From Begonia masoniana (Eukaryota > Streptophyta > Magnoliopsida > Cucurbitales > Begoniaceae), in NCBI GenBank assembly GCA_022432975.1, contig CM039502.1:19291453-19355452 (forward strand): DNA of 64,000 nucleotides. Reading direction: 5' to 3'. A program made the translations under genes and the position numbers. Under the pieces are notes generated by a model. The model ran no database searches, had not been told where the DNA came from, and saw only the letters and a list, made by a program, of their open reading frames with translations. Shown here piece after piece: positions 1-11,829 of the stretch. The stretch's first letter is position 1. Each line of letters starts with the position of its first letter.

Positions 1-430
1 CCCGAGTGCACAGAATAAGCTGAAGAATGTGCTTCGGCCAAAATCTCTTTCTTCAATTCTTCGTCGTTAGGCACGTACCATCTATGCCTGAACTTCAAAT
101 ACCGTCATCTGACAAGTTAAAATCAGACAAGTCTCTAGATGTCATGCTCAATCGAAGCTCCTCACACTCCACATATTTCTGCTGAGCTTCACGTATCTTA
201 TCCAGAATAGTCGGCCTGAGAGAAATATTGATGAGCATACTGGACAACTCTGCCATAATCTCCACATCAAACTTCTCAATCTCAGACTGCAACGTAACCG
301 ACATCGCTGCAAGTGAAGGCTGATTCACAGTAGGCATTCGGCTCAAAGCATCAGCGACCTTGTTCACCTTTCCCCGATGGTACTTAATCTCAAACTCATA
401 GTCTTTGACGAACTCTAGCCACCTTCTCTG
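1..430 (-). pseudogene. Element A integrase N-terminus and RNase H-integrase linker (partial)
   Basis: This continues the A polyprotein after a TGA at 433-431. The end of RNase H (ADALSR motif near 350) leads into the linker and then into the start of the integrase zinc-binding domain ([10 protein letters not shown]) at the window edge. A 1-bp deletion near 97 shifts the frame before that domain, compared with the intact copy in element H. The integrase catalytic core and chromodomain lie beyond position 1. It is a decayed partial gene and cannot be translated as it stands. Confidence 0.8.
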
Positions 431-1249
431 TCAGATATTCAGTTCCTTCTGGGTAAACAGATACTTCAAGCTTTTGTGGTTAGAAAATATCTCGCACTGC
501 TGCCCATATAAGTAATGCCTCCATATTTTCAATGCAAAGACCACGGCTGCTAATTCCAAGTCATGCGTAGGATAGTTCTGCTTATACGGCTTCAACTGCC
601 GAGAAGCATACGCGATAACCCTCCCTTCCTGCATAAGCACGCATCCAAGCCCAACTCCAGATGCATCACAATATATGCTGAACTTATCACCTTCAACAGG
701 CAATGTCAACATTGGAGCTGCGGTGAATCTCTACTTTAACTCCATAAAACTGTTGTCACAAGCAGCTGACCATATAAACTTTTCGTTCTTCCGAGTCAAG
801 CGTGAAAGAGGAGCTGCAATCTTCGAAAATCCTTCAATGAATTTCTGATAATATCCAGCCAACCCGAGAAATCCACGTACCTCTCACACGTTCTTAGGCT
901 GTGGCCAATCTCTGACCACCTGAATTTTGCTCGGATCCATAGAAACCCCTTTCTGTGATATAATATGGCCAAGAAAACTGACCTTATCCAGCCAAAACTC
1001 ACATTTGGAGAACTTTGGATATAGCTGGTGTCGTTGCAAAATTTCTAGAACAATCTGTAATTGCTCTTCATGCTCCTCCTTCGTCTTAGAATAAATTAAA
1101 ATATCGTCGATGAAAACTACAACGAACTTGTCTAGATAATCATTAAAGACGCAGTTCATCAAATCCATAAACGCTGCAGGGGAATTAGTAAGTCCAAAAG
1201 ACATAACAAGGAACTCATAATGCCAGTACCTCGTTCGGAACGCCGTTTT
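431..1249 (-). pseudogene. Element A reverse transcriptase C-terminal part and RNase H
   Basis: This is the continuation of RT past the TAG at 1252-1250. It carries the catalytic FIDDILIY box, with the two Asp codons at about 1118-1113, then the thumb region and RNase H with its YCDAS motif. In-frame stops lie at 886-884 (TGA), 733-731 (TAG) and 433-431 (TGA); the frame is otherwise kept. In the family this region copies the RNA genome into DNA and degrades the RNA strand. The catalytic residues survive, so inactivation here is by nonsense changes only. Confidence 0.85.
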
Positions 1250-2230
1250 CTAAACATCTTCCTTTCGGACTTTCAACTGGTAATAACCCGAGCATAGGTC
1301 AATCCTAGAAAACACTCGGGCACCCTGTAGTTGATCAAACAAATCATCTATCCTGGGCAATGGATACTTATTCTTCACTGTAAGCTTATTCAGCTCTCTG
1401 TAATCCACGGACATCCTGAGAGTCCCGTCTTTCTTCTTGACAAATAGAACGGGCGCACCCCAGGGAGAAACACTGGGTCGGATGAAACCCTTTTCCAGCA
1501 GCTCCTCAAGCTGAGTTTTCAACTCTCTCAATTCAGCAGGCGCCAATCTATACGGATTCTTAGACACTGGCGCAGAGCTCAGATACACATCAATGGTAAA
1601 TTCGATCTTCCTGTCCGGCAGTAATCCGAGAAGATCATCAAGGAAGATCTTAGAGAATTCTCTGACTATAGGAATGTCACTCGGCTTTACTCCGCTGAGC
1701 AACTGAGTATCAACTACTGTGGCCAAATAAATTGAGCACTGACCTTTAAACTGTTCGTTGACCTTCATGGAATAGGAAGTAGGCGACCCACTCCACCTGT
1801 ACATCGCCTGATAAGAAAACTCGGATTTACCCGGGGGCCAAAAAGTCACAATCCCAGATCGACAATCGATGGTGGTGAAGTGCTGTGAAAGCCAGTCCAT
1901 CCGTAAGATAAGATCGTACAGCTCTATGCTCATAACTATCTGACAAGCATAAAGGGTAGTATCCCCCACTGAGACGACATTGCCCTGGAGAATACGATCT
2001 GAATGCATATGCTCTCCTGAAGGTAGCATTACTCTATACTCGAACTCTGCTAACTCAGACGCTAACCCCAATCTAGCTATGCAAGCAGTTGAAATAAAGG
2101 AGTGCGTAGCTCCAGTGTCTATCAGCAAAAATACAGCTACGCCCATAATCAATATAGTACCTGTTATCACGGAAGGCTGAGCCTCATTGTCGATATCACC
2201 AGGCTCGATAAATGCAAAGATCCTCGGCAT
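1250..2230 (-). pseudogene. Element A protease and N-terminal reverse transcriptase
   Basis: An uninterrupted stretch of about 326 codons. It starts just after the zinc knuckles, and the aspartic protease active site DTGATHS lies roughly 38-44 residues in. The RT fingers and palm follow ([35 protein letters not shown]), ending at TAG 1252-1250. The protease would cut the Gag-Pol precursor. The Met at 2230 is in phase with the gag frame upstream, so gag and pol are one frame in this family; the apparent start is only the first Met after a stop at 2269-2267. An [13 protein letters not shown] RT motif is present near the end. Confidence 0.87.
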
Positions 2231-2266
2231 AACCCTCCTCTGGTCTGTGCCTGACTGCTCACGGCC

Positions 2267-3262
2267 CTACTTCGGGCAATCTTTAATGAAGTGGCCAACT
2301 ACTCCACACCGATTGCACTTATTCGTGCCCATTCTGCACTCTCCACCGTGCTCTTTCTGGCACTTAGGGCACCAAGGCATCTGAGAAGCCCCTTGTACCT
2401 GTTTTTCCTTCCCTCGGTCATTGCCTCCCTCATAAGGCCTTTTAACGCCCCGTTGTTATTGTTGTGGCTGTCCTCTCGGTTGCCAGCCCCTATTCCTGAG
2501 CTGAGGGTGGATCTCTCGAAGGAATCCTTTAGCTGGCTCTCTTGGTTTGACATAGCTCAGATCAACGGCCTCAATCTCAAGTGCTCTGGCCACGATCTTA
2601 TCGTAGGATACATTCCGCACCCCTGATATTGTAAGACTTTTCCGAATTTCCTGACCAAGCCCTTTCACAAATCTGCAAACCTTGTTCTCATTAACACTAA
2701 CTTGACGCAACGCGAATCGGGACAGGGCTTCAAACCTTCTCACATATTCGGCAATCGAACCAACCTGCTGCAATTGCATGAACTGTACCATCTTTGCCTC
2801 CCGCAATGTATGGCTGAAGTACTTGTCATAAAACACCATTTTGAACCATTCCAAACTCATTATCGTCATGTCGGTGGTTGCCTTGATAGAATCCCACCAA
2901 AATCGGGCATCTAGTGCTAAGTGATAAGTCACCAACGCAACCTTCTCTCTGTCCTTAATGTTTGTGTAGGCCAGCATGTTCTCCATGATTCGAATCCACT
3001 CCTCGGCTGACGAGGGATCCGTAGATTGCCCGTTGAACACGGAGGATTGGAGCTTCTGAAACCTCTCCATCCCTCGATTACCAGGAGTCGCTGTCTCCCG
3101 AGCTCTAGCACCTTCACAGTCTATTAGGGTGCCCAGCTGCTGGGACTGTCTCTCCAATTGTTGAGCGTGTCGTTCCATGTGTTGGGACTATTGGGCAATG
3201 AATCCCTTAAGCTGATCTATCGTATCATCTCTATCGTCTCGATCATTCCCTCGACACACCAT
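2267..3262 (-). pseudogene. Element A gag (capsid plus two zinc knuckles)
   Basis: The frame opens at ATG 3262 and is stopped at codon 25 (TAG 3190-3188). It runs open from a second ATG at 3178 to TAA 2458-2456 and then to TAG 2269-2267. The capsid-type gag domain has the EEWIRIMENM, WWDSIKATTD and EYVRRFEALSRF motifs of this retrotransposon gag family. Near the C-terminus lie a CX2CX3HX3C knuckle (about 2371-2336) and a CX2CX4HX4C knuckle (about 2318-2277) that would bind RNA. Element B has the same stop at codon 25, so translation from the downstream ATG may be the ancestral state; that is inference. Confidence 0.85.
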
Positions 3263-3411
3263 ATTTATATAACTCCTATAGAAGTTAGAAAAAAATAACC
3301 CTAAGAAATCGAAATCAAATAAAACTTTTAAACATACTTACAGTTGAGAAAGGATGTCCGCTTAGTGGCTGTGCAGTCGAGCAGTCTAAGAACCGATTTT
3401 AAAACCCGGGG

Positions 3412-3423
3412 GCTCTGATACCA
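3412..3423 (-). other. Primer-binding site of element A (initiator Met-tRNA)
   Basis: Reads TGGTATCAGAGC on the minus strand, a 12-nt match to the complement of the plant initiator Met-tRNA 3' end. It lies 4 nt from the inner end of the 5' LTR, as expected for priming of minus-strand DNA. Confidence 0.9.
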
Positions 3424-3427
3424 TAAC

Positions 3428-5916
3428 TGTAGTGACCCTAACACTGTACCCTTAATTTCCCGTATAATTTTTTTTCTTTTAAACTCATAAGCGGAATCTA
3501 AAATTTAAAATCGTTTGAAAACTATTTAGAAACCATTTAAATAAAACCATTAAAAACAAATTACAAAACAATTAAAACAATTTAAATCGTCAGCCAAAGC
3601 ACAGAGGGGCAGAAGGGACAATTGTCCCAAAATGCAAGGGGCAATCGATCGGCTGCCCAAAAATAAAGGGGGGCGATCGATCGCCCCCACATTAGGAGAT
3701 CGATCGCCCACGATCGATCACCAGGCGATCGATCGCCACACTCTCTGGAATTTCCAGAGAGTGGCGATCACCACTGCCGATCGATCGGCAGTCTCCCTAG
3801 AATCCTTTTTCCAGGGAGCTCGCCTCACATTTCTCTTTTCTTTCCTCCTTCCCTGCACATTTCATACTTACCACACATACACCCTAAAACATTTCATCAT
3901 AAAATCATTCACAACTTCACTCATTTCGCATTACATGGACCACCAAATAAACGACTCACAACGTATCTTAAAACCCAATTAACTCGAGATAAGCTCAAGG
4001 AAATCCAACTGCGAGGATCCGTTTAAAAACTAAACAACTCACCCTGTTTTAAATCACCAAACAGTTTCCAATATATTTCCAATAAAAGACTTCCAAAGGT
4101 ATTTTATAAAACAGATTTCCCAAACATCAAAACATAAATCTATCAACTAACAAGATTCCAAGCACCCTAATATGTTCAATCTATACAATTTCTTCTACGA
4201 CCTAACTATCGTATCCCCAAAATACTTACGTACATCCCTACGGGTTAAAAGGCGCATCGATTATGCAGCACACTCCCACGGGCCATCCTCCTTCAACTGC
4301 ATCATTCCTCGGGTGGAGGGATCTCGTCCTCACCTATATCAAGATCACCTACACCATACAGACAATCTATGAGCTAAAGGCTCAGCAAGTTTCGTAAATT
4401 CAAATGCATGCTGTGCATATGAGTTCGTAAATCATGCAACATTTTCTTATCATTACATAGGTTGTCACCGAGATCTCAACCCGCTAAATGGAAAGGGCAC
4501 GTTTGGCAGTTGAACAACCCTTTCCACCTAGCGGAGGGGGGTACATGCTTACATACGTACAACCATGCATGAGCCCCACCTCGCATGACCATATAACATA
4601 CATGGGTTCTTATTAGATGCGGTATTGTGACCAGCCCTTCTCAGCCTTCACAATAGGTTAATAGCCCCTTTTTGGGCCACATCACCATTTTTTTTAAACA
4701 TAGTGCAGAAATTCGTTTTCTTATGCTTATTTAAAAAGACGTGATGCATGAACAATTTATAACGTAATATAAACATACAACATACATACCATTAAGACTA
4801 TATAAAAGAAACATAACTATAAAAGAACTAATCCTAACTACCCGACCAAAACGTTTAAACAAACAATTCCACAATAATCCTTGACACGACCTCGATATAC
4901 GGTGTAGGCCAATCGGCCAGAGTAAGTCATGAGAACTTACCTCGTGCGCGTTGAACTTCTAGCTCCGTCCACGAGCATTGTTTACCTAAGGCAAATTCAC
5001 AATATTTGTCGTTAAAACGAGTCTAAACCAATAAACGTCAAAACTTACGAAACTCTTAACTAAAGAAATTTCCTAAAACTCTAGAATACTTCATTGAGGC
5101 TTTTTGTCGAGTATTTCACGTCCATTAATGAAGTTTTCCAAAACCTCAAAAATCCACAAACCCTAACGTTTCTCAATGAATCAATTAACTTCGCCTAATA
5201 ATGCCCAATATGTCCATTATATTCACAAATACGGTGAACCTATCGATTTCAAACCGTAAATCACGTTTTTAACAAAAACCTAAACGAAACCCTAACCGTG
5301 TAACTTCGTAAAAACCAAACTATAACCTTCCAAAACTATAGAATCATACCTAGGGTCGGGATTAGAGAAGGAAACGTGAAGGATCGGAGGTCGATCGTAG
5401 AGCGTTGGTCGCCGGAATGGAGAATGTCGTGAGGAAGAGATGAAGTGGCCGAGAGGGGAGGAGAGAAAATTCATAATTTTCATGAAGTGTTTCTGGAGAA
5501 GAGAGGTTTGTGGTTTTTATTTAAAATTTGACTTGGCAATTTACCTTTTTGCCCTTCCTTTGATTTTCTATTCGTTTTGTCCTTTGTTTCGTTATTTAGC
5601 TAGCGGTTCGGTTTCTCCAAATTTTCTTATTTCACCAATTATTCCAACTTATTACTAGGGTTCTATTAAAACTGTCCGTATGCAAAACGGACCACGTTTA
5701 CTATTTTTACCACAACGTGCTTTAAATTACGAGAAACGTAATTTTCATAAAATTAGCGTTACAACTCCTAAAATTTCCGAAATTTTCTCAAAATCCATAT
5801 TAATTATTAGAATCGTAATAACGCTTTCTTTTCACGAAACCGACTTAATTTGACATAATTACCAAATTACCATTATATATATAATTACAAAATCCCGTAA
5901 AGAACCAGTTGTTACA
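3428..5916 (-). repeat. 5' LTR of element A
   Basis: A 2489-bp LTR that reads TGTAGTGACC...GTTGTTACA on the plus strand, giving TG...CA ends in element orientation. No protein is encoded. It resembles the LTRs of B, E and H in layout: an AT-rich promoter half (about 5000-5900), a middle region with the block 'TGAGCTAAAGGCTCAG' (about 4368), and a palindrome-rich block near the gag side (3630-3815). The paired LTR lies beyond the left edge. Confidence 0.88.
3630..3815. repeat. Palindrome cluster in LTR A
   Basis: Several GCGATCGATCGC-type palindromes are packed together with a CTCTCTGGAA-T-TTCCAGAGAG inverted repeat (10-bp arms, about 3750-3772). The same two motifs recur at the equivalent place in the LTRs of B and H and in the LTR piece inside C. 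Confidence 0.8.
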
Positions 5917-6033
5917 ATAAAAGGGAAGAGTTTACCCAGCTGCGACAAAATGGGTCAGTGTCCGAGTATGTGAGACGGTTTGAAGCTCTATCCCGTTTTG
6001 CAGGAAAGTTAATTTATGAAGAGGAGGACAAAG
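5917..6033 (+). pseudogene. Element Z gag fragment 1
   Basis: This encodes the capsid stretch SVSEYVRRFEALSRF and the following acidic residues, cut by element B after an EDK motif. The last five bases (CAAAG, 6029-6033) are the left copy of B's target duplication. It is homologous to the same part of gag in A and B. Confidence 0.85.
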
Positions 6034-8704
6034 TGTAACACCCAGTTTTACGGGTTTTTCAATTGTGCGTGCAATGACATTTTTTTAAATAATTGAAATA
6101 TGTCGTTTTGCAAATCGAGAGTTTTAATGGAACCCTCTTGATTAATATGAATTTTAGGAGAAATATGAAAATTTAGAAATCAAAATCGAAAGTATTATGG
6201 CCGAACTTTCGTTTTCGACCCTATAGTGGTTCAATTCGTAGAAATAGCAAATTAAATCCGTTTGACGAACGAAAAGTTTTATTAGATCCCTAGTAATAAG
6301 TGGGAATTATTGGTGAAATAATAAAATTGTGGAGAAACCGAACCGATAGTCGAGCAAAGAAATAACGAAAAGTTAAGTGGAGGGACAATATGGTAATTTG
6401 CCTAACAAAATTCATTAAAAATCAGATAACCCTCTTCTTCTCAACACTTGCACATTTTTTCCCTCCCCCATTTTCTCTCTGGCGACTCTCCTTCTCCAGG
6501 CGACGAGCTCCACGGTGCCTTCACCATTTTCTTCTCCGATTGACCCAGTTCTTCACGTTTTTTTCTCCAATCACGATTCTAGGTAAGAATCTATGGTTTC
6601 TCAACTTTAGTTCTCAATTTTTAGGTTGTTTAACGGTTAGGGTTTTGTTAGATTTTGTCGAAAATAGTTGAGTTTTATTAGAAAAGGTTGGGTATCGTCT
6701 TATTGATGATTATTAAGCGTTATTAGTTGAAATAATAGATGCGTTTGGTGTTAGGTTAGAAAAATCTGGTTTAAAGCTTATGAAAATCTCCATTAATGGA
6801 GGTTTGGAATTTGTGAGTGTAAATTGCTCGATGAAATGCCCGAGAGAGGTTAATTAGAGTTTTAGAAAATTTCCTTTAGTTAGGAGTTTTGTTAGCTTAC
6901 GAAAATTGAATGTTAGGCTCGATATTAACCATGGATGCTATAGATTGACTTAGGTGACGAAGCTCGAAACGAGGAGCTTGGTGTGCAACGGACACGAGGT
7001 AAGTTCCCGTGACTTACTTGGCTGATTCGACCTACACCATATGATTTTACGTTGCTTGAGGAAATTGGTGAATGTAGGTTATGTTGGGTAGTTAGATTGG
7101 GTAGTTAGTTTTAGTAAATTGTTTGATGTCTAAGTGTGTCGCTTGTTTATGCTTTGGCCTTATTGATGACATTGTCACGTTCATGCATCATTGTTTCTAA
7201 AAAGCACGAAAAAGAATTTCCATGCATGTTTTCATGAAAAAGAAAAGATAACGAAAAGGTAAAATGTATGAATGATGGTCATGTCAGGGATAGTGGTTCA
7301 AACACGGCTGTCCTACAGGTGAAGCGTGTTTCTCCCCCGGGTTATATGAAATGAAATAAATAGTGAAAAGGTAGGAAGCATATTTTACGAACCGCATATG
7401 CATAGCATTCACTTGCATTCACGACTTACTGAGCCTTTAGCTCACAGTTTGTTTCTATGGTGTATGTGACTTAGAGCAAGGTGAGGAGGATGTCCCTCCA
7501 CCTGACAAGCCTGCAGGTTGAAGGAGGATGCTCGTGGGAGCGGCTGGCGTAGTCGATGCGTTACATAGCCTGTGGGAGCATAGGTTATGTATTTTGAGGG
7601 GCGTTATTTTTGGAATTAAATGGACGATATGTGAAAGAATAGAATAAAATGTATAGAACTCATTTTAGGATGCTTGGATCTGGATAATTTTATGGATAGA
7701 TGATTATTTTGGATAGTTGTGAACGTGTGTACAGGATGCCTATTTTGATGATTTCGTTAGCTTCCGCTATGTTTGGGTGGATATTGATGAATAGATTAAT
7801 GTTTTGATGTTATGGATTAGATTTTGATGCTTAGAAATGATTTTGATGTTTTAAAAATTTGTTTGAGGGTTTAAGTTAAAATTTGTCGTTCTATGTCGGG
7901 ATTTATGGATTTTAGGTGGAATGTTTAGTTTATGGACATGTATTATAGTTGGATTGTTGATGAATGATTGGAGGATGGTATTTGAAGTGTTATTAGGTTA
8001 AGGAAGAGATAAAGTGATGAAGTGATGAAGGTTTGGAGAGGAAATGGTGAAGTGTGTATGAGGGGAAATGGGGGCGTGAGAAAAGGAAGAGGAAAGGAAA
8101 GGAAAAGAAGGGAAGGGGAAGAATAAAGAAGGAGCCGTTCAATCGCCAGAAGAGGGGCGATCGAACGTAGAATTCTCTGGTTTTCTAGAGAGTTTCCCGA
8201 TTGTTCGCCCAAAGAGGGGCAAACGATCGCCTGTTATGCGGTTAAGCGCTCTGGTTTTCCAGAGCGCTAGCCGATCGATCGCCAAAAAGAGGCGATTGAT
8301 CGGCTGCTCAAGGGCCGATCAATCGGCTGTCACATGGCTGATCGATCGCCCCTTTCATTTTATTGTTTCGGACGTTTTTGACCTCGGTCCTTTACACTGT
8401 AATTTCCCTCAGTTTTACATGTTCTTTTAAATAGTTTTCAAAACGGTTTTAACGACTTAGTTTGTGATTTAGAATTAAGAGGTAGTGGTTTTTGGTATGT
8501 TCTAAGTTAATGCCAAAATGTCGATAAATATGGATTAATTGCCCGAGTCCGTTCTCTAACGAATGAATGAATGCATAACAAAAAAAAGGGAAATGGAATG
8601 AAATGAATAAAAAGAAAAATTTTATGAGAGCGGGCGAGGGTAGTATGTATGCACGTGCACAGCACAGGTTGTGGCGGCATCGACGCAGGGTCGTGGTCGT
8701 CACA
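6034..8704 (+). repeat. 5' LTR of element B
   Basis: A 2671-bp LTR from TGTAACACCC to GTCGTCACA. It holds no gene. Near 6400-6600 it is pyrimidine-rich with a likely transcription start zone and an AGGTAAG splice-donor-like site (about 6581). Near 7430 lies the 'GAGCCTTTAGCTCA' block shared with A and E, and near 8140-8360 a palindrome cluster. The segment from about 7485 to 8140 is absent from the right LTR. Confidence 0.9.
8140..8360. repeat. Palindrome cluster in left LTR of B
   Basis: Contains CGATCGATCGCC-type palindromes and the hairpin GCGCTCTGG-TTTT-CCAGAGCGC (9-bp stem, 4-nt loop, about 8245-8270). The right LTR has a degraded version at 17100-17310. It corresponds in position to the clusters in LTRs A and H. 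Confidence 0.8.
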
Positions 8705-8709
8705 ACAGT

Positions 8710-8721
8710 TTGTATCAGAGC
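8710..8721 (+). other. Primer-binding site of element B
   Basis: TTGTATCAGAGC, one mismatch from the TGGTATCAGAGC complement of initiator Met-tRNA, 5 nt after the LTR end. The mismatch fits post-insertion decay. Confidence 0.85.
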
Positions 8722-8865
8722 TCCCGGGTTTTAAAATCGGTTCTTTAGACTGCTCGACTGCGTAAGCCACTACACGGATATGCTTCTTCAACTGTAAGTG
8801 CGTTTTTAAGATTTATTTGTTTTATTTCTTAAAGTTATTGTTTCTAACTTGTATAGGTATACAAA

Positions 8866-9890
8866 ATGGTGCGTCGAGGGAATGATAGGGATGAGAGAGA
8901 TGATACGATAGACCAATTGAGAGAGTTTATAGCCCAATAGTCCCAACAGTTAGACCGACAGGCTCAGCATATGGAAAGACAGTCTCAACAGCTTGACACG
9001 CTGATTAACCATGAGAACAACAAAACTCAGGAGGTGGTAACTCCTAGTAATCGTGGAATGGAGAGGTTTCAAAAAATATAACCCCCAGTGTTCAATGGAC
9101 AATCTTCGGATCCCTCTTTAGCCGAGGAGTGGATTCGAACTATGGAGGACATGTTGGCCTATGCGAATATAGGGGATGGGGAGAAGGTCGCGTTTGTCAG
9201 CTATCACTTAGCTATGGATTCTCGTTTATGGTGGGATACGATCAAGGCAACCACAGATATAACCGTGATGAGCTTGGAGCGGTTTAAAGCCATATTTTAT
9301 GACAAATATTTAGCCATACGGTACGGGAGGCAAAGATGATGAAGTTCATGCAATTGAGACAGGCTGGCTCAGTTGCCAAATACGTTAGAAGGTTTGAGGC
9401 CCTATCTCGGTTCGCACCATGCCTGGTCAGTGTTAATGAGGACAAGGTGCGTCGGTTTATGCAAGGGCTAAGTCAGGAGATCAGAAAAAGTGTCATTATA
9501 TCAGGGGTGTGGAATGTGCCCTATGCTGAGATTGTGGTGAGAGCGCTAAAGATTGAGGCCGTTGAATAGACTTATGTCAAACCGAGGGAGCTACCTAGAG
9601 GGTTCTTTCGAGAGATACAGCCTCAACCTCAGAATAAGGGCTGGCAACTAAGGGGACAGCCACAACAACAACAAAGAGGTACTAAGAGGCCCTACGATGG
9701 TAAGGTTGACCAGGGAAAGGGGAAGCAAGTCCAAGGGGCTACTCAGAAGCCTATTTGTCCTAAGTGCTAGAAGGAACATTTTGGCAATTGTCAGATGGGC
9801 ACTGATAGATGCTACCGATGTGGTGAAGTTTGCCACTACGTCATGAATTGCCCGTTAATGAACCAAAGTCAGTCAGGCGGGGATCAAAGA
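8866..9890 (+). pseudogene. Element B gag (capsid plus zinc knuckles)
   Basis: Starts at ATG 8866, with a TAG at codon 25 (8938-8940) identical in place to that in A, and a later in-frame ATG at 8971. A TAA follows at 9079-9081. The capsid region (EEWIRTMEDM, WWDTIKATTD) runs to a frameshift near 9330, after which EYVRRFEALSRF-like sequence continues (9336-9569) to a TAG. The zinc knuckle region is at about 9757-9852: the first knuckle is broken by TAG at 9768 and the second (CX2CX4HX4C) is intact. It would package the element RNA if functional; this copy cannot make a full protein. Confidence 0.87.
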
Positions 9891-10330
9891 AGAGTTGCCC
9901 CGAGAATTTTTGCCTTTATTGAGCCAGGCAATATTGACGACGAGGCCCAGCCCTCCGTTATAGCAGGTACTATTTTGGTCATGGGAGTAGTCGTTTTTCA
10001 TTGATAGACACGGGTGCTACGCACTCGTTTATTTCTACTGCATGCATAACTAGACTGAAGATAGTGCCTGAGTTAGCAGAGTACGAGTATCGAGTAATGC
10101 TGCCTTCAGGGGAGTTTATGCAGTCAGATCACGTCTTTCAGGGCAATTTCGTCTCTGTACGGAACAACACCCTTTATGCCCGGTTGATAGTTATGGGCAT
10201 AGAGCGGTATGATCTTATCTTGGGGATGGATTGACTATCTCGCCATTTTTCCACCATCGACTGCCGATCCGGGTTGGTGACTTTTTGACCCCCGGGTAAA
10301 GAAGAATTTGCTTACCAGGCAATGAATAGA
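9891..10330 (+). pseudogene. Element B aspartic protease
   Basis: Begins with the RIFAFIEPG motif that follows the knuckles. A frameshift near 10000 splits the frame just before the DTGATHS active site (about 10007-10027). The ILGMD motif at about 10217-10231 is followed by a TGA where intact relatives have Trp, and another TGA lies near 10287. The catalytic triplet itself is preserved. The protease would mature the Gag-Pol polyprotein. Confidence 0.85.
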
Positions 10331-11824
10331 TTTAGTGGATTACCAACTTCTTACTTGATGAAGGTCAGGGAGCATTTTAGAGGTGAATGCTCGGTTTACA
10401 TGGTCACTGTGGTCGACACTCAATTACTTAATGGGGTAACACCAGGTGACATCCCAATTGTCAGGGAGTTCGCGGAGATTTTTCTTGACGATTTTCCTGA
10501 ATTGCCACCGGACTGGGAGATAGAGTTTGTAGTTGATGTTTATCCAGGTTCAGAACCTATATCTAAAAATCCATACAAATTGGTGCCTGCCAAGCTAAAA
10601 GAGTTGAAATCTCAGCTAGAAGAGTTGTTGGACAAGGGATTCATCCGACCTAGCTTTTATCCTTGGGGTGCGCCGGTTTTGTTCGTTAAGAAGAAAGACG
10701 GAACTCTCTGTATGTGCATCGACTATCGAGAGTTGAATAAATTGACATTGAATAACAAGTACCCGTTGCCCCGAATAGATTATTTGTTCGACCAACTGCA
10801 AGGTGCCCGAGTGTTTTTGAGAATTGACTTACGCTCGGGTTATTACCAGTTGAAAGTTCGATAGGAGGATATTCAAAAGATGGCATTTCGAACGAGGTAC
10901 GGGCATTATGAGTTTCTCGTTATGTCTTTTGGACTTACGAATGCCCCTGCAGCATTTATGGACTTAATGAATCGTGTCTTCAAGGATTATTTGGACAAAT
11001 TTGTGGTTGTGTTCATTGTCAACATCTTGATCTATTCAAAGACGAAAGAGGAACACGAAGAGAACTTACGGATTATTTTGGGAGTTTTGCAACGACACCA
11101 GCTTTACCCAACGTTCTCTAAGTGTGAGTTTTGGCTTAATCGAATTAACTTCCTCGGCCACATTATATCTCAAGTGGAGATTTCCATAGACCCAAGTAAG
11201 ATTCAAGTTGTGAAAGATTGGCCGCAGCCTAAGAATGTGCGAGAGATATGTGGATTTCTCAGATTGGCCGATTATTACCGGAAGTTCATCGAGAGATTTT
11301 CAAAGATCGCAGTTTCTCTTTCGCGTTTGACCAGGAAAGATGAAAGGTTTGTATGGTCTACTGCATGTGAAAAGAGCTTTCACGAGCTGAAGTAGAAATT
11401 GACCACAGCTCCAGTTTTGACACTGCCTGTTGAAGGCGACAAGTTGAGCATATATTGTGATGCGTCTAAAGTTTGACTTGGATATGTGCTTATGCAGAAG
11501 GGAAGGGTTATTGCGTATGCTTTTCGGCAATTGAAGCCGTACGAGCAGAATTACCCGATGCATGACTTGGAACTAGCGGCGGTTGTCTTTGCATTGAAAA
11601 TTTAGAGACACTACCTATATGGGCAGCAGTGTGAGGTGTTCTCAGATCACAGGAGTTTAAAATACCTGTTTACACAGAAAGAACTAAATATGCGGCAAAG
11701 AAGGTGGTTGGAGTTCGTTAAACATTATGACTTTGAAATCAAATACCACCTAGGGAAACCAAATAAAGTTGCAGATGCCTTGAGCAGAATGCCTACTTCG
11801 AGCCGCCTTCGCTTGCCGCAATGA
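10322..11824 (+). pseudogene. Element B reverse transcriptase and RNase H
   Basis: RT runs from about 10440 ([30 protein letters not shown]) through a TAG at 10862 into the palm ([17 protein letters not shown]). The catalytic box that reads FIDDI in A, D and G reads F-I-V-N-I here (11012-11026), so both metal-binding Asp residues are replaced. RNase H follows with YCDAS near 11455 and the ADALSRMPT end near 11775-11800. It is broken by a TAG after 11390, a TGA near 11475 and a TAG near 11602. This copy is catalytically dead even apart from its stops. Confidence 0.88.
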
Positions 11825-11829
11825 CAGTG

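Larger units (their letters stand above)
1..5916 (-). mobile_element. Element A: Tekay-type Ty3/gypsy retrotransposon, left part cut by window edge
   Basis: A minus-strand LTR retrotransposon. Reading leftward it has the 5' LTR (5916-3428), a Met-tRNA primer-binding site, gag with two zinc knuckles, protease, RT, RNase H and the start of integrase, where the window ends. Gene order PR-RT-RH-IN and similarity to the other pol genes here place it in Ty3/gypsy; the chromodomain end and 3' LTR lie outside. It is inserted in the gag of element Z, whose sequence resumes at 5917. The target duplication cannot be checked because the other end is missing. gag to integrase stays in a single frame, interrupted by at least seven stop codons and one 1-bp deletion, so it is dead but not rearranged. 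Confidence 0.88.

Noticed and set aside
2291..2626. Plus-strand open frames opposite gag and protease of A, and similar ones opposite G, D and H pol
   Set aside because: They are antisense shadows of conserved minus-strand retrotransposon domains.
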